Below are positions 55,591-63,992 of a DNA stretch of 64,000 nucleotides, piece after piece. The position numbers were made by a program, and so were the translations under genes. Every line of letters begins with the position of its first letter. Within the stretch, counting starts at the first letter, position 1. The stretch comes from Vibrio sp. 10N.286.49.B1 (GTDB taxonomy: Bacteria; Pseudomonadota; Gammaproteobacteria; Enterobacterales; Vibrionaceae): positions 18,117 through 82,116 of the forward strand of contig NZ_MCUW01000015.1 of NCBI RefSeq assembly GCF_002873335.1, given 5' to 3'. A model generated the notes under the pieces. The model saw only the letters and a program-made list of their open reading frames with translations. It was not told where the DNA came from and made no database searches.

Positions 55591-57310
55591 GGGAGCGCTC
55601 CTTGAGGTGGTAGTGCTGATGAGTGAGCGCCGCAGCCAACAGGAACCAAGCCGCGTGTGGGATCCACTGTTCTCCCCAGCGCCAGTTTTGTAGCATGTCA
55701 TCTTTTTGATTTGGCGGATTAAAGGCAATGTCGCCTTCATTATCGAATCCAGCGGTGATGCCGTTACAAATGCCGCCATGAGCATTAAAAAAACCGAGGT
55801 TAGCCAAATACTCAGGGTTATTGTGGCCATGCCCGTCTAACATGCACATGTCGTAAGGGTTAGCGCCTAGAATCCAGTTCATGGCATTAGCGGCGTAGTT
55901 TTCAAGTTCTTCTTTTAATGTTGAACTATCAAGTTGAGATTGCACGGTAAGCGCCATCGTAGCCAAAGACGCAAGACGAGCGTTTTCCCCTTGCCACCAA
56001 TATCCAGATTCGTTGTTATGAGGAATAAAGAAAGCGCTGCGTTTTACACCATCGATTGGTTTTGTGTATTGGCGAGGGTAGCCAAATGGGTTAAACACCT
56101 CTTGAGTGATGGTGAGTTCGAATTGACACGCTTCTTGTATGAGCTGAGTAAATCGCTTGGCTCGAGAGGCATCATCTTCTATTAGTACATACTCATTAAG
56201 TGCGATAACCGGTAACCCAGCTTCTGCGGCATGATAATAAGGACGAGAACCGTCGGTATTGCTTGACCAGTAGAATGCATACTGCTCATCGTGGGCGGCG
56301 CGCTTTGCGAGCGCCTCTGCCCAAGACCTTGCTTCTGTTAGATACTGTTTTTGGTTAGTTGAGCGATACAGTTCAACGCTGGCTAATAGCGCGCAGTACT
56401 CGTCGATGATGTTTTCGATGCCATCATCGAGGTAGTGTGTGTTGTATTGTTTGAGGTGGGCATAACCCGCTTCGGCCGCGGCTAAAAATTGTTGGGCCTT
56501 GTCTGGTGCCACGTTGGCGATGAGGCTCGCTTTCGCTAATGCTGCAATCGACATCCCACCACCTTGGCGAAACCCAGCCTGATAGTCCGACTTTTTGTGC
56601 CCAAGCTGTGTCTCATAGGCGCAAATTTCGCGTTGCTCTGTGTCTTTACTCCATTTATCAAACACCGTCATGTAGAAGTAACCATCAGGGTGCTGCATGC
56701 GAAGCAAAAATTCAGCCCCAAAACGTGCTTCTTCATTCACTCTTGTTTGAACAAAAGAGTGCGCCAAGCTGTCGCGTAAGACCTCTTCGGCTTTAAGCAG
56801 ATTCCACACCACCATTGGGGTTTGCTGAGGGTTGAGATAATTGGCGTAGGACAAATGACTTAAGTACTTACTTACATCACCTGAGGCGTCATACCATCCT
56901 CCATGAACATCAATGCGCTCGTGGCTATTCACCACTTTCGCTGCGCGGTCTGCGTCATCAAAGATACTGCCACTGCATCGCTGGGATTTGAAATAATGGA
57001 TGATGTCTGAAAAGGCACGATCCATAAGCTGGTGGTCACCAATTTTAAAGGTGTGTGAGTAAGCCGATTGGTAGCTGAGATAATACTCGCCAGGTAACTG
57101 ACACTCGCTAAAATCAATCTCAAAAAAGTACCCCTGATGCCAGTTATCAACGCGAGAACCTCCTGATAAAGGGATCTCCAAAATCCTGGCGTGGCTTGTT
57201 GCGTTGATTAAAAAAGCACTGCCGATTTCGGTGAGCGCATGCTCAGACATAAGGACCGCACATTTAGTGCCTGTTGCCTGATAACCAATGTGGTTTGTTA
57301 AAAATTGCAT
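55583..57310 (-). CDS. GH9 family exo-glycosidase (glucosaminidase or beta-glucosidase)
   Basis: A 575-residue family 9 glycoside hydrolase. It has an N-terminal Ig-like domain (NHIGYQATGTKCAVLMSEHAL) and an (alpha/alpha)6 barrel with the catalytic-base segment HGGWYDASGDVSKYL and the ILGANPYDMCMLDGHGHNNP region. Vibrio homologues in the same operon position have been described as a beta-glucosidase and as an exo-beta-D-glucosaminidase; the latter suits an operon for chitin-derived, partly deacetylated sugars. No signal peptide, hence cytoplasmic. It overlaps the downstream kinase gene by eight bases. Confidence 0.9.
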   Translation of the reverse strand: MQFLTNHIGYQATGTKCAVLMSEHALTEIGSAFLINATSHARILEIPLSGGSRVDNWHQGYFFEIDFSECQLPGEYYLSYQSAYSHTFKIGDHQLMDRAFSDIIHYFKSQRCSGSIFDDADRAAKVVNSHERIDVHGGWYDASGDVSKYLSHLSYANYLNPQQTPMVVWNLLKAEEVLRDSLAHSFVQTRVNEEARFGAEFLLRMQHPDGYFYMTVFDKWSKDTEQREICAYETQLGHKKSDYQAGFRQGGGMSIAALAKASLIANVAPDKAQQFLAAAEAGYAHLKQYNTHYLDDGIENIIDEYCALLASVELYRSTNQKQYLTEARSWAEALAKRAAHDEQYAFYWSSNTDGSRPYYHAAEAGLPVIALNEYVLIEDDASRAKRFTQLIQEACQFELTITQEVFNPFGYPRQYTKPIDGVKRSAFFIPHNNESGYWWQGENARLASLATMALTVQSQLDSSTLKEELENYAANAMNWILGANPYDMCMLDGHGHNNPEYLANLGFFNAHGGICNGITAGFDNEGDIAFNPPNQKDDMLQNWRWGEQWIPHAAWFLLAAALTHQHYHLKERSHA

Positions 57311-57380
57311 GATGTGTCCCAGCCAGCCGTGTCACTAGGCCCCGTGTATGAGCAGGCCCAATGATGAGTTTTTGTAATAA

Positions 57381-57420
57381 TTAGCTTTTGTATAAATAAA
57401 TTAGTTTTCGTATAAATAGC
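57381..57420. repeat. 20-bp tandem duplication at the stop codon of the ABC ATPase gene
   Basis: Two adjacent 20-base units (TTAGCTTTTGTATAAATAAA and TTAGTTTTCGTATAAATAGC) are identical at 16 positions. The second encodes the final codons and stop of the ATPase gene on the minus strand; the first is its duplicate in the 3' UTR. Confidence 0.8.
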
Positions 57421-58399
57421 AGCGTACAAAGTGGTTTTCAGCCAGTTTGGTGACGCTTGGTAAGGCTTCTGAGCAGCGCTTGGTCGCGTGCGCACAACGT
57501 CCAGAAAAAGGGCAGCCGATAGATTGAGGTGTCCATAATGGGATTTCACCTTTATTGCCTTTTAGTTTTTCGTGGATAGATTTAGCGGGATCGGGTACCG
57601 CGGAAACCAAGAGTTGTGTGTAAGGGTGCTGAGGGTTAGCGATGACCTCATCGGTATCCCCCCATTCCACCATATGACCGACGTACATCACGGATATGTC
57701 CTCTGCGATATAGCGAGCAGTGGCAATATCATGTGTGATGTAAAGCAAAGACATTTGCTTCTCGAACTTCATCTCTTCCATGAGGTTCAAAACCCCTGCG
57801 CGAATAGAAACATCGAGCATGGATGTTGGTTCATCGGCTAAGACGACTTCGGCACCAATCGCAATGTTTCTTGCGAGGTTGACACGTTGACGTTGCCCAC
57901 CAGAAAGTTGATGCGGATATTTAGCGGCCGTTTCTTTCGCAGGAATCAATCCAACTTGCTCAAGCAAGTCATAGATACGTTCTTCCAGCTCTTTTTTATT
58001 GCGCTTGTTGACCTTGTTATGGATCAGCAAAGGGCGCGCAATGTGGTGGAAAATGGTGTGGGTAGGATTGAGTGATCCAAACGGGTCTTGCCACACCATT
58101 TGTACACCTTGGCGATACTGAGTCAGCTCAGCTCGTTTAGTAATATCTTGTATATCACGGCCACGATATTTAATTTCACCACCACTTGGTGCATACATTT
58201 TTGCGATCATTTTGGCGGTGGTTGACTTGCCTGAACCCGACTCACCAACAACGGCCAGACCACGACTCTTATACATCTTGAATGACACGTCATTAATGGC
58301 ACGCATCATTGGTTGAGACAGTGTATTGCTGTTAATTGGAAAGTCTTTTACGACGTTGTTGCCTTCAATTAGCAGTTCACCATAGTTGCTCATATTCAT
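57401..58399 (-). CDS. Chitin-oligosaccharide ABC transporter, ATPase (DppF/OppF-like)
   Basis: A 332-residue ABC ATPase of the peptide/oligosaccharide group. Walker A GESGSGKSTT, signature LSGGQRQRVNLARNIA, Walker B VVLADEPTSMLD; the C-terminal region holds the four-cysteine oligopeptide-type motif (GCPFSGRCAHATKRC ... CYLYEN). General annotation would call it a dipeptide transporter, but its operon with the chitin-oligosaccharide binding protein and cytoplasmic chitin enzymes shows a sugar role. The start may be 58399 or the next ATG at 58393. The stop codon lies in a 20-bp tandem duplication. Confidence 0.92.
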   Translation of the reverse strand: MNMSNYGELLIEGNNVVKDFPINSNTLSQPMMRAINDVSFKMYKSRGLAVVGESGSGKSTTAKMIAKMYAPSGGEIKYRGRDIQDITKRAELTQYRQGVQMVWQDPFGSLNPTHTIFHHIARPLLIHNKVNKRNKKELEERIYDLLEQVGLIPAKETAAKYPHQLSGGQRQRVNLARNIAIGAEVVLADEPTSMLDVSIRAGVLNLMEEMKFEKQMSLLYITHDIATARYIAEDISVMYVGHMVEWGDTDEVIANPQHPYTQLLVSAVPDPAKSIHEKLKGNKGEIPLWTPQSIGCPFSGRCAHATKRCSEALPSVTKLAENHFVRCYLYEN

Positions 58400-58441
58400 C
58401 TCCAGAAATGGTATTGTGGCTTATTTTTTACTGGTGGCTGT

Positions 58442-59431
58442 CTATGACAACGCTTCAGTGACCGCGATATGTTCGCCGTATAAATGACAGTTTGAGAAGC
58501 GATTCGCTTCTATCTGACGCAGCTGAGTAGGTATCTTGGTACAGGCCTCATGCACGCGTTCACAGCGAGCTTGGAAGCGGCAACCTTGTGGGATTTCCAG
58601 CAGGTTAAGTGGATTACCAGGAATACCAGTTAGCTTTGTCTTAGGTCCCGTCAATGGAGGAAATGAACTTCCCAGCCCTTTGGTATAAGGATGGTAAGGT
58701 GATTCTAATATTTGTTTTGAGGGTGCTATCTCGATCAGTTCACCGGAATACATGATCCCGATACGGTCGGAGAACTCCACCATCAATGAGATATCATGGG
58801 TGATGAATAAGATAGAAAAGCCAAACTCTTCTTTCAGGGCGTATATCTTCTGTAAGATCTCGCGCTGCACGACCACATCTAACGCTGTTGTAGGCTCATC
58901 CATAATGATCATTTTTGGATTGAGCGCGAGCGCGATGGCAATAACAAGACGCTGACGCATGCCGCCAGAAAACTGGTGAGGGTAATCATTCAGTCGACTT
59001 GGATGAATATCGACGATCTCAAGCAGCCCCTCAGCACGTTTCTTCGCTTGCTGGCGTGTCATGTTGGTATGGCGCATGATGACATCGCAAAATTGCTCTT
59101 CGATGGTGAGTACTGGATTTAGCGCATTCATGGCGCTTTGAAATACCATCGACATCTCGCTCCAGCGAAAAGTCTGCATGCGCTCATCACTGTACTGCAA
59201 GATATCTTCACCGTTGAAAATAACCTGCCCTGAGCTGATATAAGCGGGCGGCTTGTGTAAGCGCATGAGTGAGAATGCAACGGTTGACTTGCCACAGCCT
59301 GACTCCCCAGCAAGGCCAAAGACCTCACCCGGTGCGATATCGAAACTGACGTTATTACAAGCTCGTACATCACCGGCATCGGTAATGTAATCGACGCAAA
59401 GGTTGCGGATTGAAATTAGTGGATTAGGCAT
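58442..59431 (-). CDS. Chitin-oligosaccharide ABC transporter, ATPase (DppD/OppD-like)
   Basis: A 329-residue partner ATPase. Walker A GESGCGKST, signature FSGGMRQRLVIAIAL, Walker B MIIMDEPTTALD, and C-terminal cysteines in QGCRFQARCERVHEAC. I take the ATG at 59431, two bases after the upstream permease stop codon; the frame start at 59452 would overlap that gene. Together with the DppF-like ATPase it powers import. Confidence 0.93.
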   Translation of the reverse strand: MPNPLISIRNLCVDYITDAGDVRACNNVSFDIAPGEVFGLAGESGCGKSTVAFSLMRLHKPPAYISSGQVIFNGEDILQYSDERMQTFRWSEMSMVFQSAMNALNPVLTIEEQFCDVIMRHTNMTRQQAKKRAEGLLEIVDIHPSRLNDYPHQFSGGMRQRLVIAIALALNPKMIIMDEPTTALDVVVQREILQKIYALKEEFGFSILFITHDISLMVEFSDRIGIMYSGELIEIAPSKQILESPYHPYTKGLGSSFPPLTGPKTKLTGIPGNPLNLLEIPQGCRFQARCERVHEACTKIPTQLRQIEANRFSNCHLYGEHIAVTEALS

Positions 59432-59433
59432 AA

Positions 59434-60459
59434 TTAACGGTCTCCGCTCCAAAGTGCATTCTGTGGTGGAAGTTCAGGTTCACGAGTATCTTTGTCTTGC
59501 TTAGCGAGTTTTTTCCAACGCTTCATGCCTTTGTGAGAACGAAGTTGCGGGTTGGCGATCTCATCAACAGCAAAGTTAAGCAGCGCTAAGCCAGTCACGA
59601 GGAGTATCAGAGCAAAACAAGGTGCGAGCATTTCCCACCACGCGCCAATCAACATCGCCGATGAGGTTTGAACGTTGTAGAGCATGATGCCCCAGCTGAC
59701 AGTATTCGGATCGCCCATCCCTAAGAAAGAGATGATGGCTTCCATTGATATCGCATACATGACGGAACCGATGAAGCTCGCGCCAACAATCGAGATTAGA
59801 TTCGGGAGTAGCTCAACAAAAATAATACGCAGTCTTGATTCCCCAAGGACTTCCGCTGCTTTTACAAACTCTTTTTCGCGTAGTGAAAGTGTTTGTGAGC
59901 GAATAACCCTTGCCCCCCAAGCCCAGGACATAAAACCGATCACCAGAGAAATGGTTAATGGTCCGGCTTCGCCGATAAAGGCGGCGACCACAAATAATAA
60001 AGGGTACTGAGGAATAACCAGCATGATGTTCATGGCAGCCGTTAGTACATCGTCGACCTTGCCACCAAAATAACCGGCTGAAATACCGATAACGGTTGCC
60101 AAAATGCATACGGTTAATCCAGCACCGAAACCCACCATTAAAGACACACGAGCGCCATAAACGACCTGTGACCAGACATCACGTCCCATACGTGTCGTGC
60201 CCAATGTGTGGTCGGCTTTTTTTGACATGAGCAGTGCTCGGCGATTGTCAGCCAGATTTTCAGCGACCCATCCATCCGGGTTTGCTTGTGCCATTTTGAC
60301 AACAAACCCAGGGTATTCATGAGGGTTTCCGGTACGTTTATCTGGCGCATGCTTAGTGATTAATGGTGCCGCAATTGCCATGAATATGAATAAACCAACA
60401 ATAATGAGTCCAATACGAGCGGTGGTATTTCGCCATACGAGAGAGAGGAATCCTTTCAT
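59434..60459 (-). CDS. Chitin-oligosaccharide ABC transporter, permease (DppC-like)
   Basis: A 341-residue inner-membrane permease with an N-terminal OppC-type helix (RIGLIIVGLFIFMAIAAPL), a periplasmic segment, then about five helices with the EAA loop FVKAAEVLGESRLRIIFVELLP. It includes TRMGRDVWSQVVYGARVSL, typical of the DppC group. It pairs with the DppB-like subunit encoded two bases upstream. Confidence 0.93.
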   Translation of the reverse strand: MKGFLSLVWRNTTARIGLIIVGLFIFMAIAAPLITKHAPDKRTGNPHEYPGFVVKMAQANPDGWVAENLADNRRALLMSKKADHTLGTTRMGRDVWSQVVYGARVSLMVGFGAGLTVCILATVIGISAGYFGGKVDDVLTAAMNIMLVIPQYPLLFVVAAFIGEAGPLTISLVIGFMSWAWGARVIRSQTLSLREKEFVKAAEVLGESRLRIIFVELLPNLISIVGASFIGSVMYAISMEAIISFLGMGDPNTVSWGIMLYNVQTSSAMLIGAWWEMLAPCFALILLVTGLALLNFAVDEIANPQLRSHKGMKRWKKLAKQDKDTREPELPPQNALWSGDR

Positions 60460-60461
60460 AA

Positions 60462-61448
60462 TTATTTGCCTCCTTTGCGTAGGCGGGGGTCAAGCACGAC
60501 ATACAACATGTCAGCGACTAAGTTAAAAAACAGCATAAAGAGCGTCATGATAAGCAGTTGGCCTTGTAGGACTTGATAATCACGAGCATGAATCGCGTTA
60601 AGCATGACACTGCCTAAACCGGGGTAGTTAAAGATGATCTCAATGATGAGCTGTCCACCAAGCGCCATGCCCAGAGACATTGAAAGTGCGGTGACACTTG
60701 GCAGCATGGCGTTTCGAGCTGCATAGTTGAAAACGACACGGTTTTCGCTTAGGCCTTTGCCTTTAGCCATCGTGATGTAGTCTTCGTTGAGCAGGTTAAT
60801 CATGTTGTTACGCATGTTGACGAGGAAGCCACCAATTTGAATGATTGTGGCGCAGATAAGGGGCAGAACGGCGTGATACAGCACGTCTTTAATGAAAGCC
60901 CAGCTGGTCCAGTCAGGTGTGGTACCGGCGGTATAGGCATAACCGGTTGGGAACCACTTAAGGCCGATAGCAAAAATGAACAGTGCTAACATCGCGATAA
61001 CGACCTGTGGAATCGCTTGAATAATCAGCATTCCGGGAGTGATAAAGGTGTCAAAGCGACTGCCTCGTTTCCAAGCGGCGAAGATACCCAGTATCGATCC
61101 TACAGAGAAAGACAGAACGACAGCACAACCAGCAAGAAACAGAGACCAGCCAAATGCACTGCCAAGTAAGCTGTTTACTGATAAGGGAAAAAACTGCACT
61201 GAGGTACCAAGCTCCCAGCTCAGAATGTTTTTCATGTAAGCGAGATACTGAACAAAGTAATTACCATCTACGAAGCCGAGCAACTCTTTCATTGCGGCAA
61301 TTCGCTCTGGGGTAATTTGTACCGTAGTATGCGCGAACATCATGGTGACGGGGTCGCCTGGCATTGCGCGTGGAATAATAAAGTTGATAGTGGCCGCAAC
61401 TAAAAGCGCCATACAATAAAAGGACAATCGTCTTAAAAAATAACCCAT
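60462..61448 (-). CDS. Chitin-oligosaccharide ABC transporter, permease (DppB-like)
   Basis: A 328-residue inner-membrane permease of the DppB group with six helices: the N-terminal FYCMALLVAATINFIIPRAM with PGDPVTMMF, the EAA loop DYITMAKGKGLSENRVVFNY and the C-terminal YPGLGSVMLNAI and VLDPRLRKG. It follows the binding protein gene after 153 bases that carry a perfect hairpin. It forms the pore with the DppC-like subunit. Confidence 0.93.
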   Translation of the reverse strand: MGYFLRRLSFYCMALLVAATINFIIPRAMPGDPVTMMFAHTTVQITPERIAAMKELLGFVDGNYFVQYLAYMKNILSWELGTSVQFFPLSVNSLLGSAFGWSLFLAGCAVVLSFSVGSILGIFAAWKRGSRFDTFITPGMLIIQAIPQVVIAMLALFIFAIGLKWFPTGYAYTAGTTPDWTSWAFIKDVLYHAVLPLICATIIQIGGFLVNMRNNMINLLNEDYITMAKGKGLSENRVVFNYAARNAMLPSVTALSMSLGMALGGQLIIEIIFNYPGLGSVMLNAIHARDYQVLQGQLLIMTLFMLFFNLVADMLYVVLDPRLRKGGK

Positions 61449-61564
61449 AACTTACACCTTGTTTACCCAGCATCTTACTTGCCGGTATTGCCGTCCATAA
61501 CATTGAGACGAGCTATCCCCTGACGACAAACGCCACATATTCAATTGAACATAAAAAGGGGATG

Positions 61565-61588
61565 AAAGCGGTACGGAAGTACCGCTTT
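61565..61588 (-). other. Perfect intra-operon hairpin after the binding-protein gene
   Basis: AAAGCGGTAC and GTACCGCTTT are exact complements around a four-base loop, starting 14 bases past the stop codon on the minus strand. No T-tract follows (CATCC), so it is more likely to protect the binding-protein mRNA end and lower read-through than to terminate fully. Confidence 0.7.
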
Positions 61589-61601
61589 ATTTACTGATGA
61601 T

Positions 61602-63284
61602 TTATTTAACTGGTTTTAGGTCCAGTACGTGTAGCAAGCGCTCAGGAATACCAGCCCAGATATTTGGACGGCCTTGAGGGTTTTGCTCATTCCACCAACC
61701 TGTGTAGCGAGTGGTGTTGTACTGGAACATGTAAGCACCCGACATAACAGGGACTGTGACTTGGTCTTGCGCGATGATTTTCTGAATACCATGAGCGATC
61801 TTCATTTGTTCATCTTTATCAGCCGTTTTATAGAAGCTGCTTAGCAAGGAATCTAGGTCTGAGTTTTGATAGAAATGCATCGCAAAGCGTGGCATACCAT
61901 CACCGTGTTGTAGCGTTGAGTTGTACGCGCTGTTCCAATATGTGTAAGGGTCGGCACCATGGAAATAGTTGGTGTATGCGACGTCGTATGAACCCTCAAG
62001 CATCGATTGGTTGTAGACGGAGAAGTCAGGGGTACGAGCTTTGGCTTTGATACCAACCTCCGCAAGTTGCTCAACAGCAAGTTGTACCGTGTTATTGAAG
62101 TCAGTCCAACCATTTGGCGATTGAATCAACAACTCAAAAGACTTCCCTTTTGGCGTATCAACAAAGCCATCATTATTGACATCTTTAAAGCCCGCTTTTG
62201 AAAGCAGTGCTTTTGCACCCTCAACGTCATAAGAGTTATAACCCTTAAATTTATTATGTGTCGCTTCATCAGACCAAGCGGTAAAGGCATAGCCCAAGCC
62301 CGATGCGAAGTCGTTCACCGTACCACCACCGTAAAACGCAATATCAATGATAGTTTGGCGATCAAGCGCCATTGAGAATGCACGACGGAAATCAACGTTG
62401 TTGAGTGCTTCATTCTTAACTTCATCTGGGTTCTTAAAGTTAAGCATGAACGCTTGTGTACCTGATGGCGGGTACCAGTAGTGATGATTAGGGCTTGCCG
62501 CAGCGTAGGTGCGGTCAATATCTGGAATAAATGAAGACGTCCAGTCCATCTCAGAGTTGACGACTTTACCTAAGAACTGGTCATTATTCGCAATCTGAGG
62601 GACGCGTAAACAATCCACTTCTAGGTTGTCTGCATCCCAGTAGTTCTCGTTGCGACATTGAACGTAAAGCTGGCCTGTAAAGGTATCGATCTCAGTAAAT
62701 GGACCAGAACCGACAGGGTTTTCATTAGTAAACGTAGCTGGGTCTTTAATATCTTTCCAAACATGCTCAGGGACGACGGGTACTTTTACGATTTCGTAAG
62801 GGACGTTTGAGTTTGCTTCGGTGAGGTAGAACTTCACTTGGTGGTCATTCAGTTTTTCAACTTTTTCTACCCAAGAGTTAATGCCGCTCTGATCAAGCTC
62901 TGGTTTTGACTTAACAAGATTGAATGAGAAAAGAACATCGTCAGCGTCAAAACTTTCACCATCAGACCACTTCACGCCTTTACGAATGTCGAAGGTGACT
63001 GTCATTAGGTCATCTGACATTTCAAAGCCTTCTGCAAGACGGAATACCGGTTTATTGCCGTGCATTTCATTGAAGACAACTAAAGGCTCATAAATAAAGT
63101 CGGTGGTAGTATGTAGGTTTGTTGCACCCAAATATGGGTTGAAGTTACGAACAAAGGTATTGAACTCTTTCGGGTGAACCGTCAGTTCATTACGTTCTGC
63201 AGCCGCTGCTACAGAGCTGAATCCGGTTACCGCTGTGGCAATCATTGCTGTCGCGAGTGCTGTTTTTTTAATATGCGCAAGCAT
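61602..63284 (-). CDS. cbp: Periplasmic chitin-oligosaccharide binding protein CBP
   Basis: A 560-residue SBP_bac_5 family solute-binding protein. A signal peptide of about 29 residues (KKTALATAMIATAVTGFSSVAAA) is followed by NELTVHPKEFNTFVRNFNPYLGATN and family stretches such as VKWSDGESFDADDVLFSFNL, GSGPFTEI and NVDFRRAFSMALDRQTIIDI. In vibrios this protein feeds the ABC transporter and also binds the periplasmic part of the sensor ChiS, keeping it off until chitin oligomers appear. It is the first gene of the ten-gene minus-strand operon. AAGGAA precedes the ATG. Confidence 0.94.
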   Translation of the reverse strand: MLAHIKKTALATAMIATAVTGFSSVAAAAERNELTVHPKEFNTFVRNFNPYLGATNLHTTTDFIYEPLVVFNEMHGNKPVFRLAEGFEMSDDLMTVTFDIRKGVKWSDGESFDADDVLFSFNLVKSKPELDQSGINSWVEKVEKLNDHQVKFYLTEANSNVPYEIVKVPVVPEHVWKDIKDPATFTNENPVGSGPFTEIDTFTGQLYVQCRNENYWDADNLEVDCLRVPQIANNDQFLGKVVNSEMDWTSSFIPDIDRTYAAASPNHHYWYPPSGTQAFMLNFKNPDEVKNEALNNVDFRRAFSMALDRQTIIDIAFYGGGTVNDFASGLGYAFTAWSDEATHNKFKGYNSYDVEGAKALLSKAGFKDVNNDGFVDTPKGKSFELLIQSPNGWTDFNNTVQLAVEQLAEVGIKAKARTPDFSVYNQSMLEGSYDVAYTNYFHGADPYTYWNSAYNSTLQHGDGMPRFAMHFYQNSDLDSLLSSFYKTADKDEQMKIAHGIQKIIAQDQVTVPVMSGAYMFQYNTTRYTGWWNEQNPQGRPNIWAGIPERLLHVLDLKPVK

Positions 63285-63449
63285 AGCTATTCCTTACTAT
63301 TTGCTTTTGTTTCACTGGGTAAACATTGGAGATTTACCCTCACGTTTTGCTAAAGCCTACCTCTTGTGTTTGTGTCCTGAAGAGTGGCCTGTAAGCCTTA
63401 GGCACTACTAGAAAACACCTTAAAGAAAGATTTATCAATTACGCTCTCC

Positions 63450-63493
63450 GTCAAAAACGTCAATTTGGCGTCTAGTGTTGTCAAAAACGTTAA
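63450..63493. promoter_or_regulatory. Paired GTCAAAAACGTYAA direct repeats
   Basis: GTCAAAAACGTCAA (63450-63463) and GTCAAAAACGTTAA (63480-63493) differ by one base and are spaced exactly 30 bp apart, close to three helical turns. They stand about 170-210 bases upstream of cbp. They are candidate activator (ChiS) sites. Confidence 0.55.
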
Positions 63494-63532
63494 AATCACA
63501 GTGTTTTGCTGGTTTTTTGAGCGTTGCGTTAG

Positions 63533-63548
63533 GGTGATATCAATCACA
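63533..63548. promoter_or_regulatory. CRP-type site upstream of cbp
   Basis: GGTGATATCAATCACA fits TGTGA-N6-TCACA except for the first base. Catabolite control by cAMP-CRP is expected for chitin use in vibrios. Confidence 0.55.
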
Positions 63549-63572
63549 TTTAATAATTTTATGCTCTTGTTT

Positions 63573-63584
63573 GTTAGTGTTCAC
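63573..63584. promoter_or_regulatory. SlmA-like site upstream of cbp
   Basis: GTTAGTGTTCAC matches the SlmA consensus GTGAGTACTCAC at 9 of 12 positions. SlmA is known to activate the V. cholerae chb operon directly; the site assignment here is a prediction. Confidence 0.4.
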
Positions 63585-63641
63585 TACGGCTGCATTCTTT
63601 TTTATTCAGTGCTTTGTGGTGTTAATTGAAAATGGTGATGG

Positions 63642-63668
63642 TTGTCACGTTGAGAATTGACACGTTAA
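63642..63668. repeat. TTGWCACGTTRA direct repeat
   Basis: TTGTCACGTTGA and TTGACACGTTAA are 15 bases apart and share 10 of 12 positions. The ACGTTAA end resembles the GTCAAAAACGTYAA repeats further towards cbp, so both pairs could bind one regulator. Confidence 0.45.
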
Positions 63669-63838
63669 TTTAACTTGATAATTAGTAATGGCAATTTGTT
63701 GTGATTGTGGTCGCAAACTGGTTATTTACTCTTGGTTTCGAGGCTACAATTTGCAATTTTCATACTCTTATTACCTTGTCATGATACCAGTAATACCACT
63801 TGTTTCGTATCGTACAAAAAGAGGCGTCAGGAAGTAGG

Positions 63839-63973
63839 ATGACATGTATGGGGTTACAAAGCGCTGTGGGGCCGTCTAATTTCGAGCAAAGTGTTGGTCA
63901 TCTTAATAGAATGGTTAAGCATTGCTTTACCGTGGTGAGAGGATGTAATGGTCACAAGGAAATGAGCTATTAA
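63839..63973 (+). CDS. Small open reading frame of 44 codons between cbp and the next gene
   Basis: The frame starts with ATG at 63839 and reads MTCMGLQSAVGPSNFEQSVG, then a second half with three more Cys and a short basic end (HKEMSY), four Cys in total. AGGAAG stands 6 bases upstream at good spacing. No domain, signal peptide or membrane helix is visible. A small hypothetical gene is annotated between cbp and chiS in V. cholerae as far as I recall, which supports it weakly. It ends 27 bases before the window edge, just before an AAAGGAGA site. It may be a true small protein, a leader peptide or chance. Confidence 0.35.
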   Translation: MTCMGLQSAVGPSNFEQSVGHLNRMVKHCFTVVRGCNGHKEMSY

Positions 63974-63992
63974 TAGGTAGGGAGTTTGGAAT

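Larger units (their letters stand above)
63285..63838. promoter_or_regulatory. Control region of the chitin operon
   Basis: This AT-rich gap upstream of cbp contains no supported gene. It holds paired GTCAAAAACGTYAA repeats, a CRP-like site, a SlmA-like site and a further pair of CACGTTRA repeats, described separately. In V. cholerae ChiS and SlmA bind the corresponding promoter; the assignment of these motifs is my inference. Confidence 0.65.

Noticed and set aside
55591..55830. N-terminal extension of the GlcNAc kinase frame
   Set aside because: The 80 extra codons lie inside the GH9 gene in another frame; the kinase fold begins at the ATG at 55590 with a complete phosphate loop.
57401..61448. 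Dipeptide/oligopeptide transporter
   Set aside because: The four subunits resemble Dpp/Opp proteins, but they are in one operon with the chitin-oligosaccharide binding protein and chitin enzymes, so a sugar role is far more likely.
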